This document shows positions 51,432-61,694 of a stretch of 64,000 nt of DNA, in pieces (the stretch's first letter is position 1; each line of letters opens with the position of its first letter). The notes under the pieces are model-generated. The model searched no databases, had not been told where the DNA came from, and was given only the letters and a program-made list of their open reading frames with translations. The DNA comes from UBA4207 sp964352405 (GTDB lineage Bacteria; Bdellovibrionota; Bacteriovoracia; Bacteriovoracales; Bacteriovoracaceae), in assembly GCA_964352405.1 (NCBI GenBank), contig CAYGRY010000006.1, positions 1 to 64,000 of the forward strand, read 5' to 3'. Both the position numbers and the translations under genes were made by a program.

Positions 51432-53912
51432 ATGAATAAAGATGAACTTTTACAAATCGTAGATGGGCTTTCCCTTAATTTAGACCCCATGATCAATCAA
51501 AGTCCTTCGTGTCTGAAACTTGTTTCGGCCAACGGTAAGTTGATTATGATGAATAAAACAGGTCTAGATCTTATTGAAGCTGAAGATATGGACAGTGTTC
51601 TAGGAGCTGATGTTTATTCAATCGTTGAAGAATCACATCGTGAAAAATTTATAAAATTCAATGAAGGTATTTGTAGCGGAAAGAGTGGAATACTAACCTT
51701 TGAGATCGTTGGCCTTAAAGGAACTCATCGTTGGATGGAAACCCATGCATCTCCTTACAGACTTTCGAATGGGAAAATTGCTCATATTGCTATTACTAAC
51801 GATATTACTGAACTTAAAATTAAACGTGATGTCGAAGAAATTATAACTGGTTTAAGACAAAAATATATTGAATGTCATTCTACACCTGTAATCTTTTTTA
51901 ATTATGTCTTAAATAAAATACTTAGTATTTTAAAAGTTGAGTTTGGCTTTCTTGCTGAAGTTGTTTATGACAAAGAAACTCCATACCTACGATCTTATGG
52001 AATATCCAATATTTCTTGGAATGATGAGTCGAGAAAAATCTATGAAGAGAATAAAGAACTTGGATTAGTCTTTGAAGATTTAAATACTTTATTTGGAGAA
52101 GTTGTTAAGTCTAAAAAAATATTCATGACAAATGATCCAAAGAATCACAAAAATGCGAAAGGTTTGCCTCCTGGCCATCCACCATTGAATTCATTTTTGA
52201 GCGTTCCTTTGTTTCAAGCAGGAACACTTCGAGCAACATTAGGTCTGGCCAACAGAACTGGTGGATTTTCGCAAGAACTAGTTGATATGTATCACCCTCT
52301 ATTTGAATGTGTTGGGGAATTAGTTGGCATCTTACAGCTGTCACAAGAAAATGAAAAAAATGAGAAAAAGCTCAGAGATTTAAATAATTATCTTGATCTA
52401 GCTCTAGAAGGATCGAATATCGGTATTTGGGAGTGGAATATAATTGATAATTCCGTTCGCTTTGATAAAAGATATCTGGAAATAATTGATTTTTCACTAG
52501 ATGAAATCGAACATAGCTTTGAGTTTTGGCAATCAAGAGTTCATCCCGATGATATTGATAATTGCTTTAAAGTCATTAATAACTTTCTTGAGGGAAAGAC
52601 CAAGCAATTTGTAAATCCCCACAGGATGAAACATAAAAATGGGCATTGGGTTCACGTTTTAGCCACTGCTAAATTCTCTGACTGGGATGCTGAGGGTAAG
52701 CCGACTCGCTTGACCGGGACACATATTGATATTTCGGCTCAAAAAAAGCAAGAACTTGAATTGGTTGAAGCTAGAAATAAAGCTCTTTTGGCAGAAAAGG
52801 CAAAAACACTTTTCTTGGCGAATATGTCTCATGAAATAAGAACTCCTATGAACGGAGTCATTGGTATACTTGATCTGTTAAGTGAGACAGAACTTGATGA
52901 ATCTCAAACTGATATGATTAAGACCATACAGTATTGTGGTCAAAATCTAATGACTATTTTGAACGATATTCTTGATCTTACTAAAATTGAATCTGGTAAA
53001 CTCAAGTTAGCTCAAAGTGAATTTGATTTATTAAAACTCTTAAGTGAAACTGTTAGCTTGTTTGAAGCCGAGTGCCTAAAAAAAGATATTAAACTAAAGT
53101 TTAAAAATGCTTTGAATCACCATCTGTTCATTGGTGATATAACCCGCATTAAGCAAATCATCTCCAATCTTTTGTCTAATGCAGTGAAATTTACAAAAAA
53201 TGGTGGAGTAGAAGTTCTCGTTACCTCAAAAGTTAGCAATGACACAAATGTTAATGTAGAGATTATTATTCGTGATAGCGGCATCGGCATCGCCCCTGAT
53301 GTACAAAAGAAACTTTTCAGCGACTTTATGCAAGCAGATGACTCCATTACAAGAGAGTACGGTGGTACAGGACTTGGATTATCAATTTGTAAAAGACTAG
53401 TCCATTTGATGAAAGGTTCTATTAAGGTTATTAGTGAATTGGATTCTGGTAGTGATTTTGTGGTCACTTTGCCTCTAACTACGGCCGAGAACCTTCCTAA
53501 AAAATTAGATACTAATTTTTTTGATGGAAGTATGCATCACTCATTAAAGGTACTTATTGTTGAAGATAATGAAATTAACTGTAAATTGATTCATGCCATG
53601 ATGGATAAGTTAAATGTTGTTCATGATATCGTTAACGATGGTCAAGAAGCTGTTAAGATCATTGGTATTGATAATCCTCAATCATTTTCAGTTATCCTAA
53701 TGGATCTTCAAATGCCGACGATGGATGGCTATGAAACTGCCAAAGCTATTTTTAATAGCTGCTTGGTTAATAGTCCTACTATTATTCCCATGACGGCCAA
53801 TGTGTATGACGATGACCGTGTAAAGTGCCTAGCAGTAGGTATGACAGACTTTCTACCAAAGCCGATATCATTACGTTCTTTAAGCGAGACGTTGAATCGA
53901 TTCGTTGATTAA
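51432..53912 (+). CDS. Hybrid sensor histidine kinase (PAS-GAF-PAS-HK-REC)
   Basis: A cytoplasmic 826-residue sensor from ATG 51432 (a TTG at 51423 is the alternative). Order: PAS (about 20-130), GAF (145-300), PAS with PAC (315-445), HisKA with H467 in LANMSHEIRTPMNG, HATPase with NLLSNAVKFT and DSGIGIAPDV, and a C-terminal receiver with D758 in VILMDLQMPTMDGY. No membrane helices are seen. No separate response regulator is adjacent. It converges on the cyclase gene with a 1-bp gap. Confidence 0.92.
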   Translation: MNKDELLQIVDGLSLNLDPMINQSPSCLKLVSANGKLIMMNKTGLDLIEAEDMDSVLGADVYSIVEESHREKFIKFNEGICSGKSGILTFEIVGLKGTHRWMETHASPYRLSNGKIAHIAITNDITELKIKRDVEEIITGLRQKYIECHSTPVIFFNYVLNKILSILKVEFGFLAEVVYDKETPYLRSYGISNISWNDESRKIYEENKELGLVFEDLNTLFGEVVKSKKIFMTNDPKNHKNAKGLPPGHPPLNSFLSVPLFQAGTLRATLGLANRTGGFSQELVDMYHPLFECVGELVGILQLSQENEKNEKKLRDLNNYLDLALEGSNIGIWEWNIIDNSVRFDKRYLEIIDFSLDEIEHSFEFWQSRVHPDDIDNCFKVINNFLEGKTKQFVNPHRMKHKNGHWVHVLATAKFSDWDAEGKPTRLTGTHIDISAQKKQELELVEARNKALLAEKAKTLFLANMSHEIRTPMNGVIGILDLLSETELDESQTDMIKTIQYCGQNLMTILNDILDLTKIESGKLKLAQSEFDLLKLLSETVSLFEAECLKKDIKLKFKNALNHHLFIGDITRIKQIISNLLSNAVKFTKNGGVEVLVTSKVSNDTNVNVEIIIRDSGIGIAPDVQKKLFSDFMQADDSITREYGGTGLGLSICKRLVHLMKGSIKVISELDSGSDFVVTLPLTTAENLPKKLDTNFFDGSMHHSLKVLIVEDNEINCKLIHAMMDKLNVVHDIVNDGQEAVKIIGIDNPQSFSVILMDLQMPTMDGYETAKAIFNSCLVNSPTIIPMTANVYDDDRVKCLAVGMTDFLPKPISLRSLSETLNRFVD

Positions 53913-53913
53913 A

Positions 53914-56160
53914 TTATTTAGAAGTAAGGGTGTAAACGCCATCCCACTCTGGAGGGGGAGGTAGCTCTTTAAACTCTTGGCATCTTTTGATGTAGATTTC
54001 TGAAGGATTTGTTTTCTTGCCTTTAAGTTCAGGAAAGCGCTGCCATTCTAGTTCTAATGTTTCTGTAAAAATGGTAATGGCTTCATCAAATTTTTGAGAT
54101 TTATAGGCTGTAATTCCTTTTTTGAATTTGTAAGCTAAATCCTTAAGATATTCTGGGGCATCTTTTTGAGTATAAAGCAGATCAAAGGTCGTTACAGGGA
54201 CTGACTTTCCAACCACTTTAATCGTATCTAGTTCACGAAAGAGGAAATCATCACCCGCAAGCTTAACTGTTTCTCCGGCAATTTGAGTAAAGATACTGTA
54301 TTGCTTGGCAGACTCTTCAAGTCTAGCGGCTAAGTTAACAGAGTCGCCCATCATGGTGTAGTTCATTCGTTGAGCTGAACCCATATTTCCGGTTACGATC
54401 TCTCCTGAATTTAGACCAATTCTCATGCGCATTTCATGAACAATTTTTGGCCATTTTTCGCCTTCAGATGTCCATTTCTTGCGAAGTTCACCTAGTGCTA
54501 CTTGCATACGATGGGCAACCATACAACCGCGATAAGCATGGTCTTCAAGCGGCATAGGAGCGCCAAAGAAAGCGATAATGGCATCACCTTCATACTTATC
54601 AAGTGTTCCTTTTTCCTCAAGCAAAATATCAGTCATGACTGTGAGATATTCGTTTAGAAGTTCAACGAGTTGAGTGGCAGTTAATTGCTCTGAAAAAGTT
54701 GAGAAACCTTGGATATCCGTAAATAATGCAGTTCTTATCCCAGAGTCTCCACCTAGCTTTGGCGGCTCACCTGAGGCGTACATATCATCAATAAGCTCTG
54801 GTGAAATATAGGTACTAAAGGCACTCTTTAAAAAGGCTTTATCTTTATTGGCGAGATAGAAATTCAAGAATGTTGTCCAAGAGTAACAAGCCACTACGGA
54901 TAACAGAATAAAGAACATCCCAACTTCATAACCATTGGGTAAGAAGTATTTAAGATCGATATAGTAAACACTTGCGCAAATGATAATAAGGGCAGCAACA
55001 TCTAGAAGGGCATTTTTAAAAAGTTGAACTAATAAAATTAACAGCGTGCAAACGGTTAACATAATCCACGTCACATTCATTGATTCTGACTGAGGCTTGT
55101 AAGCTTGACCTGTCAGAAGTTGGTTAACAACGTTCATATGGGTGAAGATTCCAGGTGTCTGTGGATTAATTGGAGTGTGTCTTAGATCGTGAGCACCGTA
55201 TGCAGTCGACGCCACAAAGATAATATTATCTTTTAGAGTGAAGAGCATTCTTTGATCATTATCTGGTGCATTTAAAATATCTTTGATGCTGACACGTTGA
55301 AACTGCGATTCATCTCCAAGCCAACTTATTTTTAGAGCGCCTTTTGAGTTCACAGGAAATTCAATATTATTGGCAATTAATCGACTACCGTCTCCCTCTT
55401 GTACGACAAGTTTAGTTTTTTCGCCACTAAATGCTTCATAAATAGAAATGGCAAAACTAGGAAAGTAAATATCATCAACGTTTGAGACAACATAATAATG
55501 TCTAAAAACTCCATCAATATCAGCGGTTGCTTGAATATGACCAAGAAGTGGATTGGAGTTGATAATAGTATCTATTGGCCAAACTTCTTTAGAAACATGG
55601 TGTTTATTAAGGTTATATCCACCTGCGGCCTGTGAATCCATGATGAAATTATAAAGCGAATCAGGAAGTTCCTCAAAAGAGTTTTCTTTCGGGATTTCAT
55701 TGACGTCCATCGAGTAGGGGATGACAACGTGATGACCTTCCTTACCTTGAAACTCTTCGATGGATCTCGCCAAGGCAATATCAGGAGATTCTACATTGCA
55801 GGCAACTTCATCTTCTGGAAAGAATACGTCGAAGGCAACGACTTTTGCGCCGTAGATATTCATTTTTCTCATGAATTCTGCCCAGCGAACTCTCGTCCAT
55901 GGCCATCTACCAATGGCTTGCAAAGATTCATCATCAATTGCGGCGAGAACAATTTTAGGCTGCTTAGCATCTTTATCTAAAATACTTCTCATTCTTAGAT
56001 CGTAGAAACGATCTTCAAGATAAGATGCATAAATTGGTGGTTTATCAACTTCGATTTGTTGCGCTGAAAGTTCACGACTAATTTGGTGCATGACTGTCGA
56101 GAAAATACAAAAGAGCAGGATTAAAACAATACCGCCAAACTTTAGTACTTTAGAAAACAT
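53914..56160 (-). CDS. CHASE2-domain class III adenylate/guanylate cyclase
   Basis: Makes a cyclic nucleotide in response to an extracytoplasmic cue. The 748 residues have one N-terminal helix, a CHASE2 sensor (about 30-345; VLAAIDDESLQAIGRWPWTR, IIFVASTAYGAHDLRHTP), two or three membrane helices (350-430) and a class III catalytic domain with TALFTDIQGFSTFSE (metal Asp), KYEGDAIIAFFGAP and MRIGLNSGEIVTGNMG. A tail of about 80 residues follows. AGGAG precedes ATG 56160. It is the last gene of a FecR-TPR/barrel-cyclase operon, 8 bp after its neighbour. Confidence 0.93.
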   Translation of the reverse strand: MFSKVLKFGGIVLILLFCIFSTVMHQISRELSAQQIEVDKPPIYASYLEDRFYDLRMRSILDKDAKQPKIVLAAIDDESLQAIGRWPWTRVRWAEFMRKMNIYGAKVVAFDVFFPEDEVACNVESPDIALARSIEEFQGKEGHHVVIPYSMDVNEIPKENSFEELPDSLYNFIMDSQAAGGYNLNKHHVSKEVWPIDTIINSNPLLGHIQATADIDGVFRHYYVVSNVDDIYFPSFAISIYEAFSGEKTKLVVQEGDGSRLIANNIEFPVNSKGALKISWLGDESQFQRVSIKDILNAPDNDQRMLFTLKDNIIFVASTAYGAHDLRHTPINPQTPGIFTHMNVVNQLLTGQAYKPQSESMNVTWIMLTVCTLLILLVQLFKNALLDVAALIIICASVYYIDLKYFLPNGYEVGMFFILLSVVACYSWTTFLNFYLANKDKAFLKSAFSTYISPELIDDMYASGEPPKLGGDSGIRTALFTDIQGFSTFSEQLTATQLVELLNEYLTVMTDILLEEKGTLDKYEGDAIIAFFGAPMPLEDHAYRGCMVAHRMQVALGELRKKWTSEGEKWPKIVHEMRMRIGLNSGEIVTGNMGSAQRMNYTMMGDSVNLAARLEESAKQYSIFTQIAGETVKLAGDDFLFRELDTIKVVGKSVPVTTFDLLYTQKDAPEYLKDLAYKFKKGITAYKSQKFDEAITIFTETLELEWQRFPELKGKKTNPSEIYIKRCQEFKELPPPPEWDGVYTLTSK

Positions 56161-56168
56161 AAAGACTC

Positions 56169-57746
56169 CTAAAATTTGATTCTAAAACGTAAGCCCGCAA
56201 CATGTTTAGTATATTCAAAACGAACTGTGTCGTTAGACATATTTTTTGTGAAATCATAAGTTAATTGCATCGATACATAGTCATTGATTTTTTTGATGAG
56301 CTTAAAAGATGGATTAATAGTTTTTTCAGTACCACGTGTTTCACTCTGTAGTTTGGTATCTAGAATGGTCAAACCTAAGCCGGCTGATAGAGTGAAGTTA
56401 GAGATGAAATTTGGTCTTAAATGATCGACTCGAAATAAAAAGGCATTAGTAGAATTAAGTTCAGTTTCCGCGCTGATAAAATCTGCATTTACCAAAGCAA
56501 TAAATAGCGTTCCAGTAGAAGTCACAATAATTTGATCTGCAGCTAATGTTATTGTTTTGTTATTTTGAGCTTCTGTGAAGGCTTGATAGTCTTTAATTTT
56601 AATACGAAGAGTGGTATCGCCAAAGCTATTAATTTTTAATGTCTCAAAAAATGAGATTGTTGTTGAACGCGCAAAAAAGATTTTTTGCTTTTGTTGTAAG
56701 CGATCGCGCGCAATGTATTTATAGTCAATTCCGACACCGAAAGTCGCAGGTTTTTCTTTAAATAAATGCTCTCTTTTAAAAACAGTGCTAGCGGTGATGT
56801 CATAGGAGTCATTTTGAAAAACTGTTGGCTCAGAGGTTTCAGCGTATTTTTTATTGTTAATTCTCAGTGAAGGTTCGATTAAGTATTTACCTTTAAAGGC
56901 TGCTATATATTTAGCATTAAAAGTTGAGTCAAAAATATATGATTCTTTTTGAGTTGCGGCTGCTGTCGGTACATCAGTGGCTAACGTTACATTATTATCG
57001 TAATTCATTTCTTGTTGAAAACTGACTTCCCATCTTTTTTCAGGAATAAGCTTTCCATTAATTAAGCGGTTTGGATCCAGCCCATAGCGAACTTGAATTT
57101 CTTTAATACGTGTTTCAATCTCTGGCGCAATATCACTTTTTTCATTAGATTTTCGAGCCTGCTCCATTTGTGGAAGTACGTAAGACTCAACCAGTCGATT
57201 AGCATCGTCTCTTGTTTCGGCCATAGAAAGTAGGACTTCTCCTAACTGAAAGCGAGAAACTTGAACGAGATCTTTATCAGTCTGAGGGTGTTTACCAAGT
57301 TTAATATAATAATCTCTCGCTGATTGATAATCCTCAAGGATCTGTGAGATGTGGGCCATATAGTACAGGGACTCAGTTTCTTTATATTTTGAAGAATATG
57401 ATTTTTTGAATGATTGTAGTGACATCCTCAAATCACTATTAGCATATGAGGCTTGGCCAAACTCATACCAAATATCTGGAGCATCACTTTTTAATTGAAT
57501 AGCTCTACGTAAGGCGAGACTAGATTTTTCATAGTTTTGTAATTTGTTATAAGCGATTCCTAGAAGATAAAATTTTGTAGCAATTTGTTTTTGGTTTGGT
57601 TTAAATTTTTCAAGATCATCAACCATACTTTGATAAGAGCCAAGCTTGTAGTTTTTAACGGCGTCTGTAAGGACATCGGCATGGGCCGAGAATTGAAAAC
57701 TAAGACTGAGCAAAACCAAAAATATTGGTAGTTTATTGAACGTCAT
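56169..57746 (-). CDS. TPR protein with C-terminal outer-membrane barrel
   Basis: A 525-residue exported protein: signal peptide (MTFNKLPIFLVLLSLSF onward), tetratricopeptide repeats (about 25-195; YNKLQNYEKSSLALRRAIQL and IWYEFGQASYANSDLRMSLQ), and from about 230 many amphipathic strands ending KHVAGLRFRIKF with a terminal Phe, a beta-barrel signature. It likely sits in the outer membrane with the TPR in the periplasm. Its position between FecR and CHASE2-cyclase genes suggests a surface-sensing complex. Confidence 0.8.
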   Translation of the reverse strand: MTFNKLPIFLVLLSLSFQFSAHADVLTDAVKNYKLGSYQSMVDDLEKFKPNQKQIATKFYLLGIAYNKLQNYEKSSLALRRAIQLKSDAPDIWYEFGQASYANSDLRMSLQSFKKSYSSKYKETESLYYMAHISQILEDYQSARDYYIKLGKHPQTDKDLVQVSRFQLGEVLLSMAETRDDANRLVESYVLPQMEQARKSNEKSDIAPEIETRIKEIQVRYGLDPNRLINGKLIPEKRWEVSFQQEMNYDNNVTLATDVPTAAATQKESYIFDSTFNAKYIAAFKGKYLIEPSLRINNKKYAETSEPTVFQNDSYDITASTVFKREHLFKEKPATFGVGIDYKYIARDRLQQKQKIFFARSTTISFFETLKINSFGDTTLRIKIKDYQAFTEAQNNKTITLAADQIIVTSTGTLFIALVNADFISAETELNSTNAFLFRVDHLRPNFISNFTLSAGLGLTILDTKLQSETRGTEKTINPSFKLIKKINDYVSMQLTYDFTKNMSNDTVRFEYTKHVAGLRFRIKF

Positions 57747-57834
57747 CGCAAATCCGTTTGCTATAGTAGGTTATTAATTAATAATCCTATATATTTTAGG
57801 ATGATATGGGATTTTTTACTAGGAAGAATCAGTC

Positions 57835-59145
57835 TTATTGGACAGTTAAGTTAAAGTTGACCGTTGAAGTTGTGTTATTAAGTCCCAGGTCTTGGTTATC
57901 AGTAATTGTCTCTTGTGCATCTACTAATAGCTCTCCACCAGTTTCAAGTAACTGAGCTTCTTGCTGTGTTTGAATCACTGGACCTTTTGGACCTGCAAGC
58001 AATGGGTTGCCAGCTGGGGCTCCACCCACAGAGGCAGGAGAGCGTGTAGGCTGGGTTCTTGCCACGCCATCAGCAACTTTAATAGATACAACTACAGTAT
58101 CAATATTTTTGGCCGCTTCCATATTAACCACTCCATTACTCGATAAAACACTAGATGCTCCAGTTAGAATAGGAAGACCAGTATTTGTATCAATCGGAGC
58201 ATTCTTTGGAGGTAGTAATAAATTACCTGTTGCGACATCGACAACTGCACCCGCAGCCGCAGTATTCGTTACTTTTGTTGGAGCAAAACCGTTTTTAACA
58301 GTGTTGGCAGCAGCTGTTGCTTTATTCACAACCGATTGACCTGAACTCTTTGCCACTTGGCTTTCGACTTTTGCTTTATTCGAAAATTTTTGGCCATTAA
58401 CACCAGGAGGAACGATTGATTTTACAGGTTTTGCAGAAGCACTTGTTTCACTAGGTTCATCCGCCGAACCTGACTGATTTTTTTCCATGTTTTCTAATTG
58501 CATCGGATTAATTTTAACTGGAATCGTAGCACTTCCGGTTTCTGGAGATGATCCAGAGAATTGACCACGAGTAACTGTCACAGCTTGATCAGAAGAGACG
58601 ATTCTCTCAAGGCGACTTTGGTCAAAAAGGTCAGCTGATTTACCAAAAGAGGTAAGTGAAGCCATAGCAACGGCACCCTCAAATGTTACAAGTGAAGTGA
58701 AGTTGTTGGCAGGATTATAGTCAACTTGAAAGTCTGTACCACGAACACCCATGGCCGCTGTTTTAGTTTTAATGAAGAGTTTAGATTTATCTTTCTTATC
58801 CATTTCCATATAGTTTTTGGAAACTTTTGAACGTAGTTGCCCTTTTACAAGAGTTACAATTCCAGGATCGTTCTCAGGAAATTTATCAATTTTCATCTGA
58901 GAATTTGGGCCAAGATTCATTTGTGATTTGTCGATGAAAAGCAATTTTACAAAGCTTTTATCAGCCGTTTTAACTTGTGTTCCTTCTTTAAACCACATGC
59001 CTTGCTTCGCTTCGACGACTTTTCCATCCGGCATTTGCGCCATGGCCTTACCTCTAACAACGATAGCTTTTGCAACATCTCCTGCACCTGCAAAGGCAAC
59101 AGAGGACATCGAGATTAATAGAGAAAGCAGAATTTTAAGCATCAT
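57835..59145 (-). CDS. Secreted FecR-domain protein
   Basis: I start at ATG 59145 (436 residues), with AAGGACT upstream and the signal peptide MMLKILLSLLISMSSVAFA; an in-frame start at 59187 adds a non-signal tail. The FecR domain is at about 25-160 (GKVVEAKQGMWFKEGTQVKT, KLLFIDKSQMNLGPNSQM, TAAMGVRGTDFQVDY). The rest is low-complexity, alanine-, valine- and proline-rich, perhaps a linker or surface region. There is no FecI or FecA gene nearby, so this is the periplasmic FecR type linked to CHASE2 cyclases, not the iron system. Confidence 0.85.
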   Translation of the reverse strand: MMLKILLSLLISMSSVAFAGAGDVAKAIVVRGKAMAQMPDGKVVEAKQGMWFKEGTQVKTADKSFVKLLFIDKSQMNLGPNSQMKIDKFPENDPGIVTLVKGQLRSKVSKNYMEMDKKDKSKLFIKTKTAAMGVRGTDFQVDYNPANNFTSLVTFEGAVAMASLTSFGKSADLFDQSRLERIVSSDQAVTVTRGQFSGSSPETGSATIPVKINPMQLENMEKNQSGSADEPSETSASAKPVKSIVPPGVNGQKFSNKAKVESQVAKSSGQSVVNKATAAANTVKNGFAPTKVTNTAAAGAVVDVATGNLLLPPKNAPIDTNTGLPILTGASSVLSSNGVVNMEAAKNIDTVVVSIKVADGVARTQPTRSPASVGGAPAGNPLLAGPKGPVIQTQQEAQLLETGGELLVDAQETITDNQDLGLNNTTSTVNFNLTVQ

Positions 59146-59293
59146 AGTGGTAGTCCTTAAACTTAATTCACTTAAGGTTATCGACATTTTAGAATCGAAC
59201 TTGATGAAATAGGCTAAGTACTAGAAAAGACGAAAAATGACCTTTTTCTTTTTTAAAAAACGACCACTTTTGTTGGTTTAATAGGCTAAGTGA

Positions 59294-59971
59294 TTAAAAG
59301 AACACGATTCCAAAGTTGATCATAAAGATTGAGGTATAGATATTGGTTCTAACCCTGTCAGTGTTAAGAGTTTCAACATTTTTAAAGTCAGAATTATCGA
59401 GTAAAGCGACCTCATAGGCCGTCTGATAGGAGTATAAAAACTCAATAAATGTCGGTTTTAGGAATTTTGAGGCAAAACCTTCTTCTATGCCAAGAGCTAT
59501 CAACCATCCTCTTGAAGTATAGGAGTAGCGATATTCTTCCCGATAAGTGCCACTCTCAACCGAGAAATCTTCAAGTTTAAAGGTATTTAATGACCAGACA
59601 GGGCCTAGAGATAAGTAACATTTCCATTGCCCATTTTCCTTAACATCAAAATAGTATCGTACTGTGGGCGCAAAATTGACGTGATTAAAACTTCCTTCAC
59701 CTTGAACACGGGTATTACCAATTTGGTAGGTGAGTTTTTCCATTTCACCAAAGGCGATAAAGGAGGTGAGATTAAATTCCCAGCGTTTAAATTTATAGCC
59801 AAAATTAGTGTTGAAACCGATTCCAAGAGCATTATCTTGACTGTGATCGATATACTTAAGATGACTAAATGCTGTAGAAAATCCGCCCTTAAGAGCAAAT
59901 TCATTTTCGTAAGCAAAAACAAATGCAGATTTAAAAAGAATGATAATGATAAGTAGGAGTTTAGAATTCAT
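59294..59971 (-). CDS. Outer-membrane beta-barrel protein
   Basis: A 225-residue exported protein: signal peptide (MNSKLLLIIIILFKSAFVFA) and then paired strands such as LGIGFNTNFGYKFKRWEFNL and FAPTVRYYFDV, ending in INFGIVFF with a terminal Phe, as in OmpW/OprF-like small barrels. Its start overlaps the stop of the DUF3943 gene by 11 bp, so the two are one transcript. The function is unknown. Confidence 0.7.
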   Translation of the reverse strand: MNSKLLLIIIILFKSAFVFAYENEFALKGGFSTAFSHLKYIDHSQDNALGIGFNTNFGYKFKRWEFNLTSFIAFGEMEKLTYQIGNTRVQGEGSFNHVNFAPTVRYYFDVKENGQWKCYLSLGPVWSLNTFKLEDFSVESGTYREEYRYSYTSRGWLIALGIEEGFASKFLKPTFIEFLYSYQTAYEVALLDNSDFKNVETLNTDRVRTNIYTSIFMINFGIVFF

Positions 59972-60605
59972 AAACGAATGTCACTCCTGCTCCGCCCTTA
60001 CCATCAACGGTTGGGACTGTTCTAACTTTGCCTTCAAAAAATCCAAATAATGTGGCCGGATTTATTGTGTGACCAATAAATTTTGCAATTGGATGATTTG
60101 TATTAATTAGCCACAAGCTTAAATTTTCAATACCGTATCCTAAAATACTACCTAGAATTGGTGTTTGATAGAGATCTTGAATACTGGCAGGTTCTGTATA
60201 AACTTCGACTGTAAATTCAAAGAGAGTACTTGAGATAAAAGTCAGTCCAACTGAATCAATGCGATTGTAACCGTTCGCTCTGTAATAAAGATAAAGTTGG
60301 CTACCTGAAATAGGATGAACTAACCAGTTCCAAAAAGGAGTATCTCTATCAAAAACAACCTTACCAAAATTGTCGCCATAATTTTTAAAGCTTCCGTTAT
60401 CTTTAAAAACAGTAGGCTGAGTCACGGGATATAGGGCCCAAGATGCGGCATAGATAATACCAAGGTGTTTCCACGTTTCTGATTTTTCGTGATTTCTGTC
60501 GATATATTGGTAATGCCACGCAGCATCACGTGACACAGTAGCCTCTTCTGCTTGGATAATTCCACTGAGCAGAGAAAAAACTATTAAAATGCTGATCTTA
60601 AGCAT
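59961..60605 (-). CDS. DUF3943-domain exported protein
   Basis: I start at ATG 60605 (214 residues), which gives the signal peptide MLKISILIVFSLLSGIIQA; the frame is open to 60854 but that part is antisense to hemF. The mature part has the DUF3943 core (DRDTPFWNWLVHPISGSQLY, GLTFISSTLFEFTVEVYTEP, QDLYQTPILGSILGYG). It is probably an outer-membrane or periplasmic protein of unknown role. It is co-transcribed with the barrel gene at 59294 and divergent from hemF. Confidence 0.75.
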   Translation of the reverse strand: MLKISILIVFSLLSGIIQAEEATVSRDAAWHYQYIDRNHEKSETWKHLGIIYAASWALYPVTQPTVFKDNGSFKNYGDNFGKVVFDRDTPFWNWLVHPISGSQLYLYYRANGYNRIDSVGLTFISSTLFEFTVEVYTEPASIQDLYQTPILGSILGYGIENLSLWLINTNHPIAKFIGHTINPATLFGFFEGKVRTVPTVDGKGGAGVTFVYEF

Positions 60606-60671
60606 GGTTCTATTCAACTGTATTAAGTATAAAAGGAAACGTAGCGCAGTGAGTATCACGTCGAGGTTAAC

Positions 60672-61577
60672 ATGCCAATAAATCAACTTGAATCTACAAA
60701 AGAAGTATTTGCAGAACACGTCAAAAAGCTTCAAGACGAGATTACAGATAAGCTTAAACAGATAGACCCTGAAATTAAGATGACCGAAGATCTGTGGGAT
60801 CGACTCGATCATGCCGGTCAGCCTGGTGGCGGCGGTAGAACAAGGGCATTTCATGGCAAAATCATCGAAAATGGTGGTGTTAATTATAGCCAGGTCTTTG
60901 GCAAGGTTGATCCAAAGTTTGCCAGCTCGCTTGGCGGAGATAGTGATGAAATGTGGGCCAGCGGTATTTCATTAATTCTGCATCCTAAAAATCCAAGAAT
61001 ACCTACAGTTCATATGAATTTTAGAATGATTCAAGTTGGAACTAAGTATTGGTTCGGTGGAGGAGCAGACCTAACACCTTTTTATCCCCATGAAGAAGAT
61101 TTTCGTCACTTTCACGGAGTTTGGAAAGCAGCAACGACAAAATATAATCAGTGGGAGGCGATGAAGAAAAAATGTGATGAATATTTCGTCAATACTCATC
61201 GTCAAAATGAAATGAGAGGAATCGGCGGAATCTTTTTTGATCACTTTAATAGTGGCTCAATTGAAGCAGATTTCAATATGGCCTGTGATCTTTCAAAGCA
61301 CTTTATTTCTTCCTATTTTCCAATTGCTGAGAAACGAATTCATGAGGAATTTACGATCGAAGATGAAGACTTTATGCTGCATAGGCGTGGTCGCTACGTA
61401 GAATTTAATTTACTGCATGATCGTGGAACTTTATTTGGGCTTAAGACAAATGGACGAATTGATTCCATATTGATTTCGCTGCCAGCACGCTGTAATTATA
61501 CATATCAGTACGCACCAAAGCCTGGCTCCGTTCATGCAAAAATGCTGGACTTCTATCGGCCAAATGAATGGGCTTGA
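60672..61577 (+). CDS. hemF: Aerobic coproporphyrinogen III oxidase
   Basis: Oxygen-dependent heme-biosynthesis enzyme that converts coproporphyrinogen III to protoporphyrinogen IX. The 301 residues match the family length and show GQPGGGGRTRAFHGKIIENG, VHMNFRMIQVGTKYWFGGGA, DLTPFYPHEEDFRHFH, RGIGGIFFDHFNSG and RRGRYVEFNLLHDRGT. ATG 60672 is preceded by GAGGT. It stands alone or with the HiPIP-like gene 117 bp downstream. The enzyme implies aerobic heme synthesis. Confidence 0.96.
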   Translation: MPINQLESTKEVFAEHVKKLQDEITDKLKQIDPEIKMTEDLWDRLDHAGQPGGGGRTRAFHGKIIENGGVNYSQVFGKVDPKFASSLGGDSDEMWASGISLILHPKNPRIPTVHMNFRMIQVGTKYWFGGGADLTPFYPHEEDFRHFHGVWKAATTKYNQWEAMKKKCDEYFVNTHRQNEMRGIGGIFFDHFNSGSIEADFNMACDLSKHFISSYFPIAEKRIHEEFTIEDEDFMLHRRGRYVEFNLLHDRGTLFGLKTNGRIDSILISLPARCNYTYQYAPKPGSVHAKMLDFYRPNEWA

Positions 61578-61694
61578 GTTGTCCAACCTAAATCAAGAGT
61601 TTAGACAGAGTTTGAATTCTCAAACAATTGATCGGATGAAAATTCCTTTTGAAGTTGCTAAAATGCTTTCAATTACTAAACAAAGGATCAAAAT

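Noticed and set aside
58007..58339. 110-codon plus-strand frame antisense to the FecR gene
   Set aside because: It is produced by the alanine- and valine-rich FecR linker and has no independent support.
60606..60854. N-terminal extension of the DUF3943 protein
   Set aside because: This part lies antisense to the start of hemF and would remove the signal peptide, so the true start is ATG 60605.
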